A DNA stretch of 6,019 nt from Candidatus Giovannonibacteria bacterium RIFCSPHIGHO2_02_43_16 (GTDB lineage: Bacteria; Patescibacteriota; Minisyncoccia; JACPKW01; UBA11713), in NCBI GenBank assembly GCA_001778545.1, contig MFHJ01000042.1, forward strand, positions 1 through 6,019. The letters run 5' to 3'. The notes below the pieces were generated by a model that was not told the DNA's origin, made no database searches, and was given only the letters and a program-made list of their open reading frames with translations. The position numbers and the translations under genes were made by a program. Below are positions 1-5,635 of the stretch, piece by piece (position 1 is the stretch's first letter; each line of letters starts with the position of its first letter).

Positions 1-1
1 T

Positions 2-313
2 TTATTTTCCTCCCATTAAATGCAGGTGCAGGTGATCTATTTCCTGCCCGCCTTCTCGGCCGACGTTAAACAATAACTTATATCCGTCTAAATTTTTCTC
101 GTGGGCAATCCCTTTCGCTGCCATCACCATTTCTCCGGCCAGCTCCGGGTTTTCAAGCTCTTTTATTGAAGCCACGTGCGCTTTCGTCACAACTAAAATA
201 TGAATGGGCGTTTTTGGGTGAATGTCGTCAAATGCCACAAGCTCTTCGCTTTCTAAAACGAAATCAGCTGGTATTTCTTTATTCACAATTTTACAAAATA
301 TGCAGTTATCCAT
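2..313 (-). CDS. HIT-family (HinT/Hint-like) nucleotide hydrolase
   Basis: A 103-aa histidine-triad protein, probably a cytosolic purine nucleoside phosphoramidase or nucleotidyl hydrolase of the Hint branch. The family motif HxHxHxx is visible near the C-terminus (H94, H96, H98 in DHLHLHLMGG); by family knowledge the middle His is the nucleophile. The N-terminal CxxC (C4, C7 in CIFCKI) is the pair that often binds zinc in bacterial members. The central segment PIHILVVTKAHVAS matches the conserved core strand and loop. The protein ends three residues after MGG.. begins, so it lacks the short C-terminal tail of many homologues, yet has its own TAA and is complete. The ATG lies 2 nt after the hisS stop with no Shine-Dalgarno, so translation is probably coupled to hisS. 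Family is certain; the exact substrate cannot be read from sequence. Confidence 0.95.
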   Translation of the reverse strand: MDNCIFCKIVNKEIPADFVLESEELVAFDDIHPKTPIHILVVTKAHVASIKELENPELAGEMVMAAKGIAHEKNLDGYKLLFNVGREGGQEIDHLHLHLMGGK

Positions 314-315
314 TT

Positions 316-1632
316 TTATTTTATTTTTATTCTTAATCTTTCAATTGCGCGTGATATAGGCAGGGTTTCCTGCATACCAGAGTCCATGTCCCTGATAATA
401 ACGCTCCCTTCCAAAGCTTCTTTCTGCCCCATAATAAGGCTGTATGCGACGCCGAGCTTCGCGGCAAGGCGCAATTGCCCCCTGATAGAATCTTTTGACA
501 AGGATTGCGCCAAAGGAATTTTAGCTTTCCTAAAGTCTTCCATCAAGCCCAAGGTTTTTCTCTTGGCCGCTATGCCGAGCTGAATCAAGAACACCTTGGG
601 CTTCTCTGCTTTGACAAATTGGTCAAACTTTTCGGAGTCCATTCCGTCGGACAAAATCGAAACAACCCTATCGAGGCCGATTCCCCCTCCCGCCCCAGGC
701 AAATCCTTGCCTGCCAAAACCTGCCCCAAATTGTCATATCTTCCTCCTGCAGCTACCGCCAAACTTTTAGTTTCTTCAATTCCATCTTCTTTTACCGTCT
801 TGATATCGGCGACAAATTCAAAAACCGTGCGAGTGTAATAATCGAAACCGCGAACAAGGCTTTGATTAAGTCTGTATGGAATTTCGAGAGCATCCATAAA
901 TTCCAAGACTTCCTTGAAATGCGTCTTGCATTCATCGCAAACATATTCAAGCATCTGCGGAGCTTTGGCTTTAAACGCCTGGCAGTCTTGTTCTTTGCAA
1001 TCAAGAAGCCTTATCGGGTTTTCTTTAAACCTTCTCTTACAATCCTTGCAGAGTTTTTCCTGATGTTTCCTATAATAAGTAGTGAGCTCTTTGCGCCATA
1101 CAGGACGGCATTCTTTATCTCCCATGGTGTTTAATTCCAAGCTCGCCTCAATCCCGAGTTCCTTCAAAATAAGCCAGAAAACCCTTATTACAGTGGCCTC
1201 GGCTACGGCCAGATCTTCGCCCAAAACCTCCAGGTCAAATTGCCCGAATTCGCGATACCGCCCTTTCTGCGGAGCTTCGTGCCGAAAAAACGATCCATTC
1301 TCGTAAAGCAAGACCGGCTGAGGCAAGGATTGCATTCCTTGCTCAAAATACGCGCGGACTATCGGAACCGTCGCTTCGGGACGCAAAACAAGCGAATCTC
1401 CTCCGCGAGTGCGAAAAGAGTACATTTGTTTCTCCACTACATCGGAAGTTTCGCCAAGCGAGGCGGAAAAAAGCTCGGAGTGTTCGAAATGCGGAGTTCG
1501 AATTTCTTCAAAACCATAATAAGAGGATATTTCCTCGCATATTCCAGTAACCCGCTTCCAAATCAAAAGCTCTCGCCCGATAAGATCTCTGGTCCCTTTT
1601 GGAGTTTGCAATGAATCTTTCTTAATTTTCAT
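316..1632 (-). CDS. hisS: Histidyl-tRNA synthetase
   Basis: A 438-aa class II aminoacyl-tRNA synthetase that charges tRNA-His with histidine in the cytoplasm. Diagnostic segments appear in order: PKGTRDL at residues 11-17, motif 1 around 40-50 (GFEEIRTPHFE), LRPEATVPIVR at 83-93, motif 2 at 114-133 (SFFRHEAPQKGRYREFGQFD), histidine-binding LVRGFDYYTRTVFEF at 259-273, AAGGRYDNL at 294-302, and motif 3 GIGLDR at 317-322. The C-terminal anticodon-binding domain spans about 345-433. The insertion domain carries six cysteines (C195, C198, C212, C217, C232, C235), a pattern seen in many bacterial HisRS and possibly zinc binding. The length is normal. The ATG lies inside the end of the signal peptidase gene, an 11-nt overlap, and has no Shine-Dalgarno, which suggests translational coupling. 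The HIT gene follows after 2 nt. Confidence 0.98.
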   Translation of the reverse strand: MKIKKDSLQTPKGTRDLIGRELLIWKRVTGICEEISSYYGFEEIRTPHFEHSELFSASLGETSDVVEKQMYSFRTRGGDSLVLRPEATVPIVRAYFEQGMQSLPQPVLLYENGSFFRHEAPQKGRYREFGQFDLEVLGEDLAVAEATVIRVFWLILKELGIEASLELNTMGDKECRPVWRKELTTYYRKHQEKLCKDCKRRFKENPIRLLDCKEQDCQAFKAKAPQMLEYVCDECKTHFKEVLEFMDALEIPYRLNQSLVRGFDYYTRTVFEFVADIKTVKEDGIEETKSLAVAAGGRYDNLGQVLAGKDLPGAGGGIGLDRVVSILSDGMDSEKFDQFVKAEKPKVFLIQLGIAAKRKTLGLMEDFRKAKIPLAQSLSKDSIRGQLRLAAKLGVAYSLIMGQKEALEGSVIIRDMDSGMQETLPISRAIERLRIKIK

Positions 1633-2173
1633 ATTGATATTGGTAAAACCCGGGCAAAAAATCTATTTTAGACGGAGGCCAAAGTCTTAAAAATGCGCGG
1701 CCGATTATTAGATTCTTTTGAAGCATTCCCCATCGTCTTGAGTCCGAAGAATAAAGGCGATTATCGCCGAGCATAAAATATTCTCCTTCTTTTAGTTCAA
1801 TGATTTCGTCCGGCGTAGTCAGAGCTTCATTCAAAAATGTTTCTTTCAATTCCGTTTTTTTATCTCCTTTGATCAAAAAAAGCTTATTGTCCCGTATTTC
1901 AATCGTCTCTTCAGGAAGACCGACTACTCTTTTGATGAAAAACTTTGACGGATCTTGCGGATATCTGAATACTAATACTTCTCCGCGCTCCGGATTCCTG
2001 AATTGATACGTAATCTCGTCGATTATTATATATTCGCCGTCGTCAAAAGTCGGCTCCATAGATGCCCCCCGAACTAAAAAAGGCTGGGCAACCCAGGTTC
2101 GAATAGGAATTATTATGATAGCGGATATGATTATAAAGCGAAGAAAATCTCTCCAAAATGAATTTTGCGGCAT
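1622..2173 (-). CDS. lepB: Signal peptidase I
   Basis: A membrane-anchored serine protease that removes signal peptides from secreted preproteins on the outer face of the cytoplasmic membrane. In the 183-aa reading, one hydrophobic N-terminal anchor covers about residues 10-24. The nucleophile is S38 in GASMEPTF, the general-base lysine is K81 in FIKRVVGLPEE, and the conserved C-terminal box is GDNRLYSSDSRRWG at 136-149. There is one anchor only, as in the short Gram-positive-type enzymes. The ATG at 2171-2173 was chosen. An in-frame TTG at 2183-2185 would add four residues, and neither start has a Shine-Dalgarno. It is the first gene of the minus-strand cluster; its stop overlaps the hisS start by 11 nt. 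It is divergent from pth across a ~60-nt spacer. Family assignment is firm; only the exact start is uncertain. Confidence 0.96.
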   Translation of the reverse strand: MPQNSFWRDFLRFIIISAIIIIPIRTWVAQPFLVRGASMEPTFDDGEYIIIDEITYQFRNPERGEVLVFRYPQDPSKFFIKRVVGLPEETIEIRDNKLFLIKGDKKTELKETFLNEALTTPDEIIELKEGEYFMLGDNRLYSSDSRRWGMLQKNLIIGRAFLRLWPPSKIDFLPGFYQYQYEN

Positions 2174-2199
2174 AGAATATATCAAGAGTAATAAATTTC

Positions 2200-2228
2200 T
2201 TCATAAAAATCAAGGGTTATGATAAAAT
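2200..2228 (+). promoter_or_regulatory. Candidate promoter for pth, predicting a leaderless mRNA
   Basis: TTCATA (2200-2205), a 17-nt spacer and TAAAAT (2223-2228) resemble a sigma-70 promoter. The -10 box ends 7 nt before the pth ATG at 2236, so transcription would begin at or next to the start codon. That fits the absence of any Shine-Dalgarno. A second -10-like hexamer, TATGAT, sits at 2218-2223 without a matching -35. The boxes lie in AT-rich DNA, so chance matches are likely. Confidence 0.4.
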
Positions 2229-2235
2229 TCTCCCT

Positions 2236-2739
2236 ATGGCGGCATACTATATAGTAGGTCTCGGTAATCCAGGACCGGAATACGACAATTCTCCGCATAA
2301 TGCTGGGAAGCTCATGGCCGAGCTTTTTTTGAAAAAATACACTGGAAATAAGGCGAAAATTATACTGCCCGCCGTTTTTATGAACCAATCAGGAAAAGCG
2401 GTGAAGGGCATCCCGGCAAAATGGCTTATTTTACTGCATGATGACATTGATTTACCTCTTGGCAAGTTTAAAATAGTTTTTAATCGCGGGTCTGGCGGGC
2501 ATAAAGGCGTGGAATCTGTAATCCGCGCGGTTGGATCAGAGAAATTTGTCCGCGTTCGAATCGGCATTTCACCCAGAAAGAAACCAAGCCACGCTCAATT
2601 AATGAAATTTTTAACTCACAAATTCAAACCATCCGAATCGACCGCGATCAAAAAAATTTCAAAAAAAATTCTCGAGGCTCTCGAAGTTATCATCACCGAA
2701 GGCCACGAGAAAGCAATGAGTTTGTATAATAAAAATTAA
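2236..2739 (+). CDS. pth: Peptidyl-tRNA hydrolase (short form)
   Basis: A 167-aa cytosolic enzyme that hydrolyses the ester bond of peptidyl-tRNAs dropped by stalled ribosomes, recycling tRNA. Family landmarks are GLGNPGPEY at residues 8-16, catalytic H21 in PHNAG, N50 in FMNQSG, HDDIDLPLG at 68-76 (D69 matches the E. coli catalytic Asp93), and GGHKGVESVI at 87-96. Two departures stand out. The asparagine equivalent to E. coli Asn114, in the usual GGHNG motif, is a lysine (K90). The stretch between the first helix and MNQSG is about 20 residues shorter than in E. coli, which explains much of the reduced length (194 aa in E. coli). The catalytic His, Asp and first Asn remain, so activity is expected. 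There is no Shine-Dalgarno. It is the first gene of a plus-strand run; the next ORF starts 17 nt after the stop. Confidence 0.96.
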   Translation: MAAYYIVGLGNPGPEYDNSPHNAGKLMAELFLKKYTGNKAKIILPAVFMNQSGKAVKGIPAKWLILLHDDIDLPLGKFKIVFNRGSGGHKGVESVIRAVGSEKFVRVRIGISPRKKPSHAQLMKFLTHKFKPSESTAIKKISKKILEALEVIITEGHEKAMSLYNKN

Positions 2740-2756
2740 ATTGCTATCATTTAATT

Positions 2757-2921
2757 ATGACTGCCGTAAAAGAAAAAGCGATACTCGAGGAATTGAAACA
2801 ATTAAAAACCAAAATGCAACTTTTGGGCTCTTTGCGCCGCTTCAAAATGCTCTCCATAAAGGGGAGGATATTCGCCAAGGCAAAAAAGATTAGTCCTTCC
2901 GATGTTCTCAAGGATGATTAA
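2757..2921 (+). CDS. Probable small antitoxin partner of the PIN toxin
   Basis: A 54-codon ORF reading MTAVKEKAILEELKQL at the start and KKISPSDVLKDD at the end. I do not recognise a named family. It is rich in Lys and Leu. Residues 4-32 look like an amphipathic helix or short coiled coil, followed by a basic stretch (K30-K44) and an acidic tail (DVLKDD). Reasons to call it a gene: it starts 17 nt after pth, ends in an 8-nt overlap with the likely PIN start (ATGATTAA shared), and sits exactly where type II antitoxins of PIN toxins lie. By analogy it would bind and neutralise the PIN protein and may autoregulate the pair, but no DNA-binding fold such as AbrB or ribbon-helix-helix can be read from the sequence. 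No Shine-Dalgarno is visible. The antitoxin role is inferred from context only. Confidence 0.7.
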   Translation: MTAVKEKAILEELKQLKTKMQLLGSLRRFKMLSIKGRIFAKAKKISPSDVLKDD

Positions 2922-3324
2922 AGCAGTCCTTGATACCAATGTTTTTATTTCGGCGTTATTTTGGACTGGTTCCCCGCATAACGTATTAGCGAAAGCGCTT
3001 GAGAGCGAGTTCATTTTAATCACCTCCAGAGAAATTTTGAAAGAAATCGAAGAAAGATTATTAAATAAATTTAAATTTCCAGTTGAAGATATTTTGTCCT
3101 TTCTGGAAATCATTGTTTTGAATTCGCATATCGTCGAGCCTAATATCAAATTAGAAGCAGTTCCGCAAGACCCAAATGACAATAAAATTATCGAATGCGC
3201 GGTCAGCGGCAACGCGGATTACATTGTGACGGGTGACAAAGATATCTTAAACTTGAAAGAATTCCGAGGAATAAAAATTATAACATCAAATCAGTTTCTA
3301 AAAGTGTTGAATAACTTAAAATAA
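2914..3324 (+). CDS. PIN-domain ribonuclease, toxin of a type II toxin-antitoxin pair (COG1569/TIGR00305-like)
   Basis: A 136-aa PIN-fold protein expected to be a Mg2+-dependent RNase. The acidic active-site residues are visible: D7 in VLDTN, E44 in REILKEIEERL, D89 in DPNDNKIIECA, and D108 in VTGDKDIL. The order of these motifs and the ending IKIITSNQFLKVL match the putative toxin component, PIN family. The ATG at 2914 was chosen because relatives begin MIKxVLDTN and because it overlaps the upstream stop, a usual toxin-antitoxin arrangement. An in-frame ATG at 2902 would add four residues. Toxin targets in this family are mostly unknown. It lies between pth and mfd with the small putative antitoxin immediately upstream. 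All catalytic residues are kept, so the protein is probably active. Confidence 0.9.
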   Translation: MIKAVLDTNVFISALFWTGSPHNVLAKALESEFILITSREILKEIEERLLNKFKFPVEDILSFLEIIVLNSHIVEPNIKLEAVPQDPNDNKIIECAVSGNADYIVTGDKDILNLKEFRGIKIITSNQFLKVLNNLK

Positions 3325-3353
3325 GTAAATTTATTATTAACTAATCAAAATTT

Positions 3354-3578
3354 ATGCCATTAATAAGCGGACCATTAGCTTTCGCTCTAGGATTTCTACC
3401 AATTATTGGATTTATATTGGCAATTCTTATTGGGATCTGGCTTTTTAAAAAGATATTCCGAAGTGATTCAAGTCAAACTTCAAAGTATAAAATTTTACAA
3501 ATTGTTATACTCATGGCTTTAATTACATCGCTTGCTTATATAGTTATTAATAATCGAGCAATGCTCTGGTATATGTAA
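3354..3578 (+). CDS. Small two-helix membrane protein, function unknown
   Basis: A 74-aa hydrophobic ORF that I do not recognise. Two transmembrane helices are evident, about residues 8-31 (rich in Phe, Ile, Leu and Gly, with P16) and 46-66. They are joined by a basic loop (KKIFRSDSSQTSKYK), which by the positive-inside rule would be cytoplasmic, leaving both termini outside. The ORF starts 29 nt after the PIN gene and stops 21 nt before mfd. It is noticeably AT-rich compared with mfd and lacks a Shine-Dalgarno. Its reading frame is the same as that of mfd, with one TAA and seven codons between them. It could be a third component of the toxin-antitoxin insertion or an unrelated small membrane gene. 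The hydrophobic pattern makes a chance ORF unlikely but not excluded. Confidence 0.6.
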   Translation: MPLISGPLAFALGFLPIIGFILAILIGIWLFKKIFRSDSSQTSKYKILQIVILMALITSLAYIVINNRAMLWYM

Positions 3579-3599
3579 AGACCGATATGCACAGCACGG

Positions 3600-5522
3600 A
3601 TGGACCCGCCTAAAACGTATAAAGAAATAATGATAGCCGCGCCTACCCCCTCTTTTTTGGAACGGGGCGATTTGGCGTTGGACCGCGACCTCGAAAATTA
3701 TAAAAAACTGCGCATTCATAATAATTTCTGGAGAAGAAATACTATTTTTATAGAAATCGAGCAAGTAAAAAAGCCTTCGGAGTTTGTTCGCGAACTCTCG
3801 GATATGGGATACGCGCGGCATATGGGCGACCTGCACAAAGGCGAGTTTTTCCAGCAAGGCGGATTTATCACGATCTATCCTATAAATAGCGAGGCGCCGA
3901 TAACGATCGAATTTTCCGGAAACATAATAGAATTAATCCGCGAGGCGAAAATAATCCTGCACCAAAGACACTCGGTGTCCATTGGACACCGAGTGTCCAA
4001 ACTGGAACCCGGGGATTATGTCGTTCACGAAGATCATGGCATCGGAATCTATCGCGGGAAAAACGAAAAAAAATTTTTAATTCTCGAATACGCCCCGGCG
4101 AGAAAAGGCGGCGACCCGGATCGACTTTTGGTTCCTGAAGCGATGGCGAAAAAAATTTCCCCGTATCTCGGGCTTAAAAATCCGAAAATAAGCAGGCTTG
4201 GAACGCCCTTATGGTTTGAAACAAAAAGAAAAGCGAAAGAAAACATTATTAAATTCGCCCAGGAACTTTTGGTATTGTATAAAACCAGGTCCGAAATAAA
4301 GCGCCCGCCCTACGAACCGTCGCACTTTGAGAAAAGCGTTTGGGATAATTTCGAATTCGAGGAAACGCCATCTCAAAAAACCGCCATCGAAGATATTTTT
4401 CTTGATATGGCTAAAGCTGAGCCGATGGAAAGATTGGTCGTGGGAGACGTCGGGTTCGGAAAAACCGAGATCGCGCTCCGGGCGGCTCTGCGAGCCGTAT
4501 TAAACGGGAAGCAGGTGGTAATTCTCTCGCCGACGACAGTGCTCGCCGACCAGCATTCAGAAACTTTTAGGAAAAGATTGGCTCGTGAGGGGATAGAAAT
4601 AGAAAGATTAACCAGACTTGAATCACGCGAGAAAACTAAGGAAATTTTAAGAAAAATTAAAGACGGTAAAATCGATATAGTCGTCGGCACGCACCGTATT
4701 TTATCCAAAGACTTGAACTTCAAAAATCTCGGGCTCCTTATCATAGACGAGGAACAAAGATTCGGCGTTAAGCACAAAGAAACGCTGAAGAAAAAATACC
4801 CCGATGTTGATATTTTATATCTATCCGCGACTCCGATTCCGAGAACTCTAGCTTTCTCCCTCTCTAAAATCCGCCCTCTCTCGCAAATAACCGATCCCCC
4901 GGAAGGCCGAATCCCCATCAAGACTTTCGTTATGCCGAGAACGGATAAAATAATCAGAGAAGCTATAAGAGAGGAATCAAAGCGAGGCGGGCAAGTTTAT
5001 TTCCTCTCGCCCCGAATCATGAAAATGTCTTTTATTATGAAAAAACTCGATAAGCAATTTCCTGTGATAAGAAAAGAAATATTGCACGGGAAAGTCGGCG
5101 AAAAACATCTGGTCCGAACGATGCGTAAATTTAGAGAAGGGAAAATTAAAATTTTGGTCTCGACGACCATTATCGAAAACGGACTCGATATCTCGTCCGT
5201 AAATACTCTGATCGTTGAGGATTCTACAAAACTCGGCCTCTCGCAATCGCACCAGCTTAGAGGACGCGTCGGCCGGACTAATATTCAAGCGTTCGCTTAC
5301 TTTTTGTATCCGTCGCAAAAACTCACACCGAAAGCCGAAGACCGTCTCGAAGCATTATTGTCTTTTCAGGAATTAGGCGCAGGAATGGAGATCGCCAAGC
5401 GCGACCTCGAGCTCCGCGGCGCGGGTAACATCCTCGGCCGCGAACAAACGGGCGTCCTAAATAAAATCGGCTGGAACCTATATTTCGAAATCCTCGGCCA
5501 AACTTTTAATGAATTAATGTAA
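3600..5522 (+). CDS. mfd: Short Mfd-type transcription-repair coupling factor / RNA-polymerase translocase
   Basis: A 640-aa superfamily II DNA translocase. Residues about 8-115 match only the end of the UvrB-like module (GYARHMGDLHKGEF..GGFITIYP..EAPITIEF at 70-105). The RNA-polymerase-interaction domain (CarD-like) follows from 135 (LEPGDYVVHEDHGIGIY) to about 190, then the connecting helix to about 240. The motor is complete: Walker A GDVGFGKT 282-289, PTTVLADQH 311-319, DEEQ 383-386, SATPIPRT 409-416, STTIIENGLD 521-530, QLRGRVGR 552-559, and the RecG/Mfd translocation motif 581-631 (RDLELRGAGNILGREQ). Missing against E. coli Mfd (1148 aa) are the first part of D1, UvrA-binding D2, D3 and C-terminal D7. 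It should be able to bind and push stalled RNA polymerase but not recruit UvrA in the known way. The ATG at 3600 has no clear Shine-Dalgarno; ATG 3630 is an alternative. Confidence 0.93.
   Translation: MDPPKTYKEIMIAAPTPSFLERGDLALDRDLENYKKLRIHNNFWRRNTIFIEIEQVKKPSEFVRELSDMGYARHMGDLHKGEFFQQGGFITIYPINSEAPITIEFSGNIIELIREAKIILHQRHSVSIGHRVSKLEPGDYVVHEDHGIGIYRGKNEKKFLILEYAPARKGGDPDRLLVPEAMAKKISPYLGLKNPKISRLGTPLWFETKRKAKENIIKFAQELLVLYKTRSEIKRPPYEPSHFEKSVWDNFEFEETPSQKTAIEDIFLDMAKAEPMERLVVGDVGFGKTEIALRAALRAVLNGKQVVILSPTTVLADQHSETFRKRLAREGIEIERLTRLESREKTKEILRKIKDGKIDIVVGTHRILSKDLNFKNLGLLIIDEEQRFGVKHKETLKKKYPDVDILYLSATPIPRTLAFSLSKIRPLSQITDPPEGRIPIKTFVMPRTDKIIREAIREESKRGGQVYFLSPRIMKMSFIMKKLDKQFPVIRKEILHGKVGEKHLVRTMRKFREGKIKILVSTTIIENGLDISSVNTLIVEDSTKLGLSQSHQLRGRVGRTNIQAFAYFLYPSQKLTPKAEDRLEALLSFQELGAGMEIAKRDLELRGAGNILGREQTGVLNKIGWNLYFEILGQTFNELM
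3967..3997. repeat. 31-nt palindrome made of two tandem hairpin units, inside mfd
   Basis: The left arm GACACTCGGTGTCCA (3967-3981) and right arm TGGACACCGAGTGTC (3983-3997) are perfect 15-bp complements around a single T. Each half is also a small hairpin: GACAC-TCG-GTGTC (3967-3979) and TTGGACAC-CGA-GTGTCCAA (3982-4000, 8-bp arms). The two units repeat with an 18-nt period (3967 and 3985), so they read in frame as two related hexapeptides within RHSVSIGHRVS, Mfd residues 123-133. This lies in the linker between the UvrB-like remnant and the RNA-polymerase-interaction domain. It resembles an inserted palindromic element rather than ordinary coding sequence. Confidence 0.85.
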
Positions 5523-5548
5523 CAAAATGACTATACTCATTTTGTTAC
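5519..5548 (+). terminator. Hairpin at the mfd stop codon, possible weak terminator
   Basis: TAACAAAATGA (5520-5530) and TCATTTTGTTA (5537-5547) form a perfect 11-bp stem with a 6-nt loop, extended by a G-C pair (5519/5548). The first stem bases are the mfd stop codon itself. No T-run follows on the plus strand, so it is not a canonical intrinsic terminator; it may protect the 3' end instead. The loop side TATACTCA (5532-5539) can alternatively pair with TGAGTATA (5562-5569). Confidence 0.4.
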
Positions 5549-5570
5549 GATCGTGAGAAATTGAGTATAA

Positions 5571-5610
5571 ACAAAAAAGAGACCGCTCGCGGTAATAGCG
5601 AACGGCCTCT
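5571..5610 (-). terminator. Intrinsic terminator of the 79-aa gene
   Basis: Read on the minus strand, AGAGGCCGTTCGC (5610-5598) pairs with GCGAGCGGTCTCT (5590-5578) over 13 bp, including two G-U wobbles, around the 7-nt loop TATTACC. A T-run (5577-5573, then G and more T) follows at once. The wobbles become A-C mismatches on the plus strand and no T-run lies on that side, so the structure is oriented to stop minus-strand transcription, 25 nt after the 79-aa gene's stop codon. Confidence 0.85.
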
Positions 5611-5635
5611 ACTCTCGATATTATCCTTCTTGGAT

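Noticed and set aside
505..1134. Long plus-strand ORF (209 codons) inside hisS
   Set aside because: It is antisense to a clear HisRS with all motifs. The translation is low-complexity and Phe/Ser-rich, typical of a shadow frame.
2174..2185. TTG start for signal peptidase I at 2185
   Set aside because: It would add only MIYS, and an ATG follows four codons later. Neither has a Shine-Dalgarno, so ATG is preferred, but TTG is not excluded.
2725..2730. TATAAT hexamer at the end of pth as a promoter for the toxin-antitoxin pair
   Set aside because: It is a perfect -10 match but has no matching -35 at 16-18 nt and lies in very AT-rich codons. A weaker TTGTAT-17-TATCAT pair (2722-2750) is equally unconvincing.
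3587..3613. Eight-codon ORF (MHSTDGPA) overlapping the mfd start as a leader peptide
   Set aside because: It has no Shine-Dalgarno, attenuator structure or codon bias. It is too short to support.
4373..4921. Minus-strand 182-codon ORF inside mfd
   Set aside because: It is antisense to the helicase motifs, is Ser/Arg-rich and has no upstream signals, so it is a shadow.
5578..5610. The same hairpin as a plus-strand terminator for mfd
   Set aside because: On the plus strand two pairs become A-C mismatches and no T-run follows. The features are right only for the minus strand.
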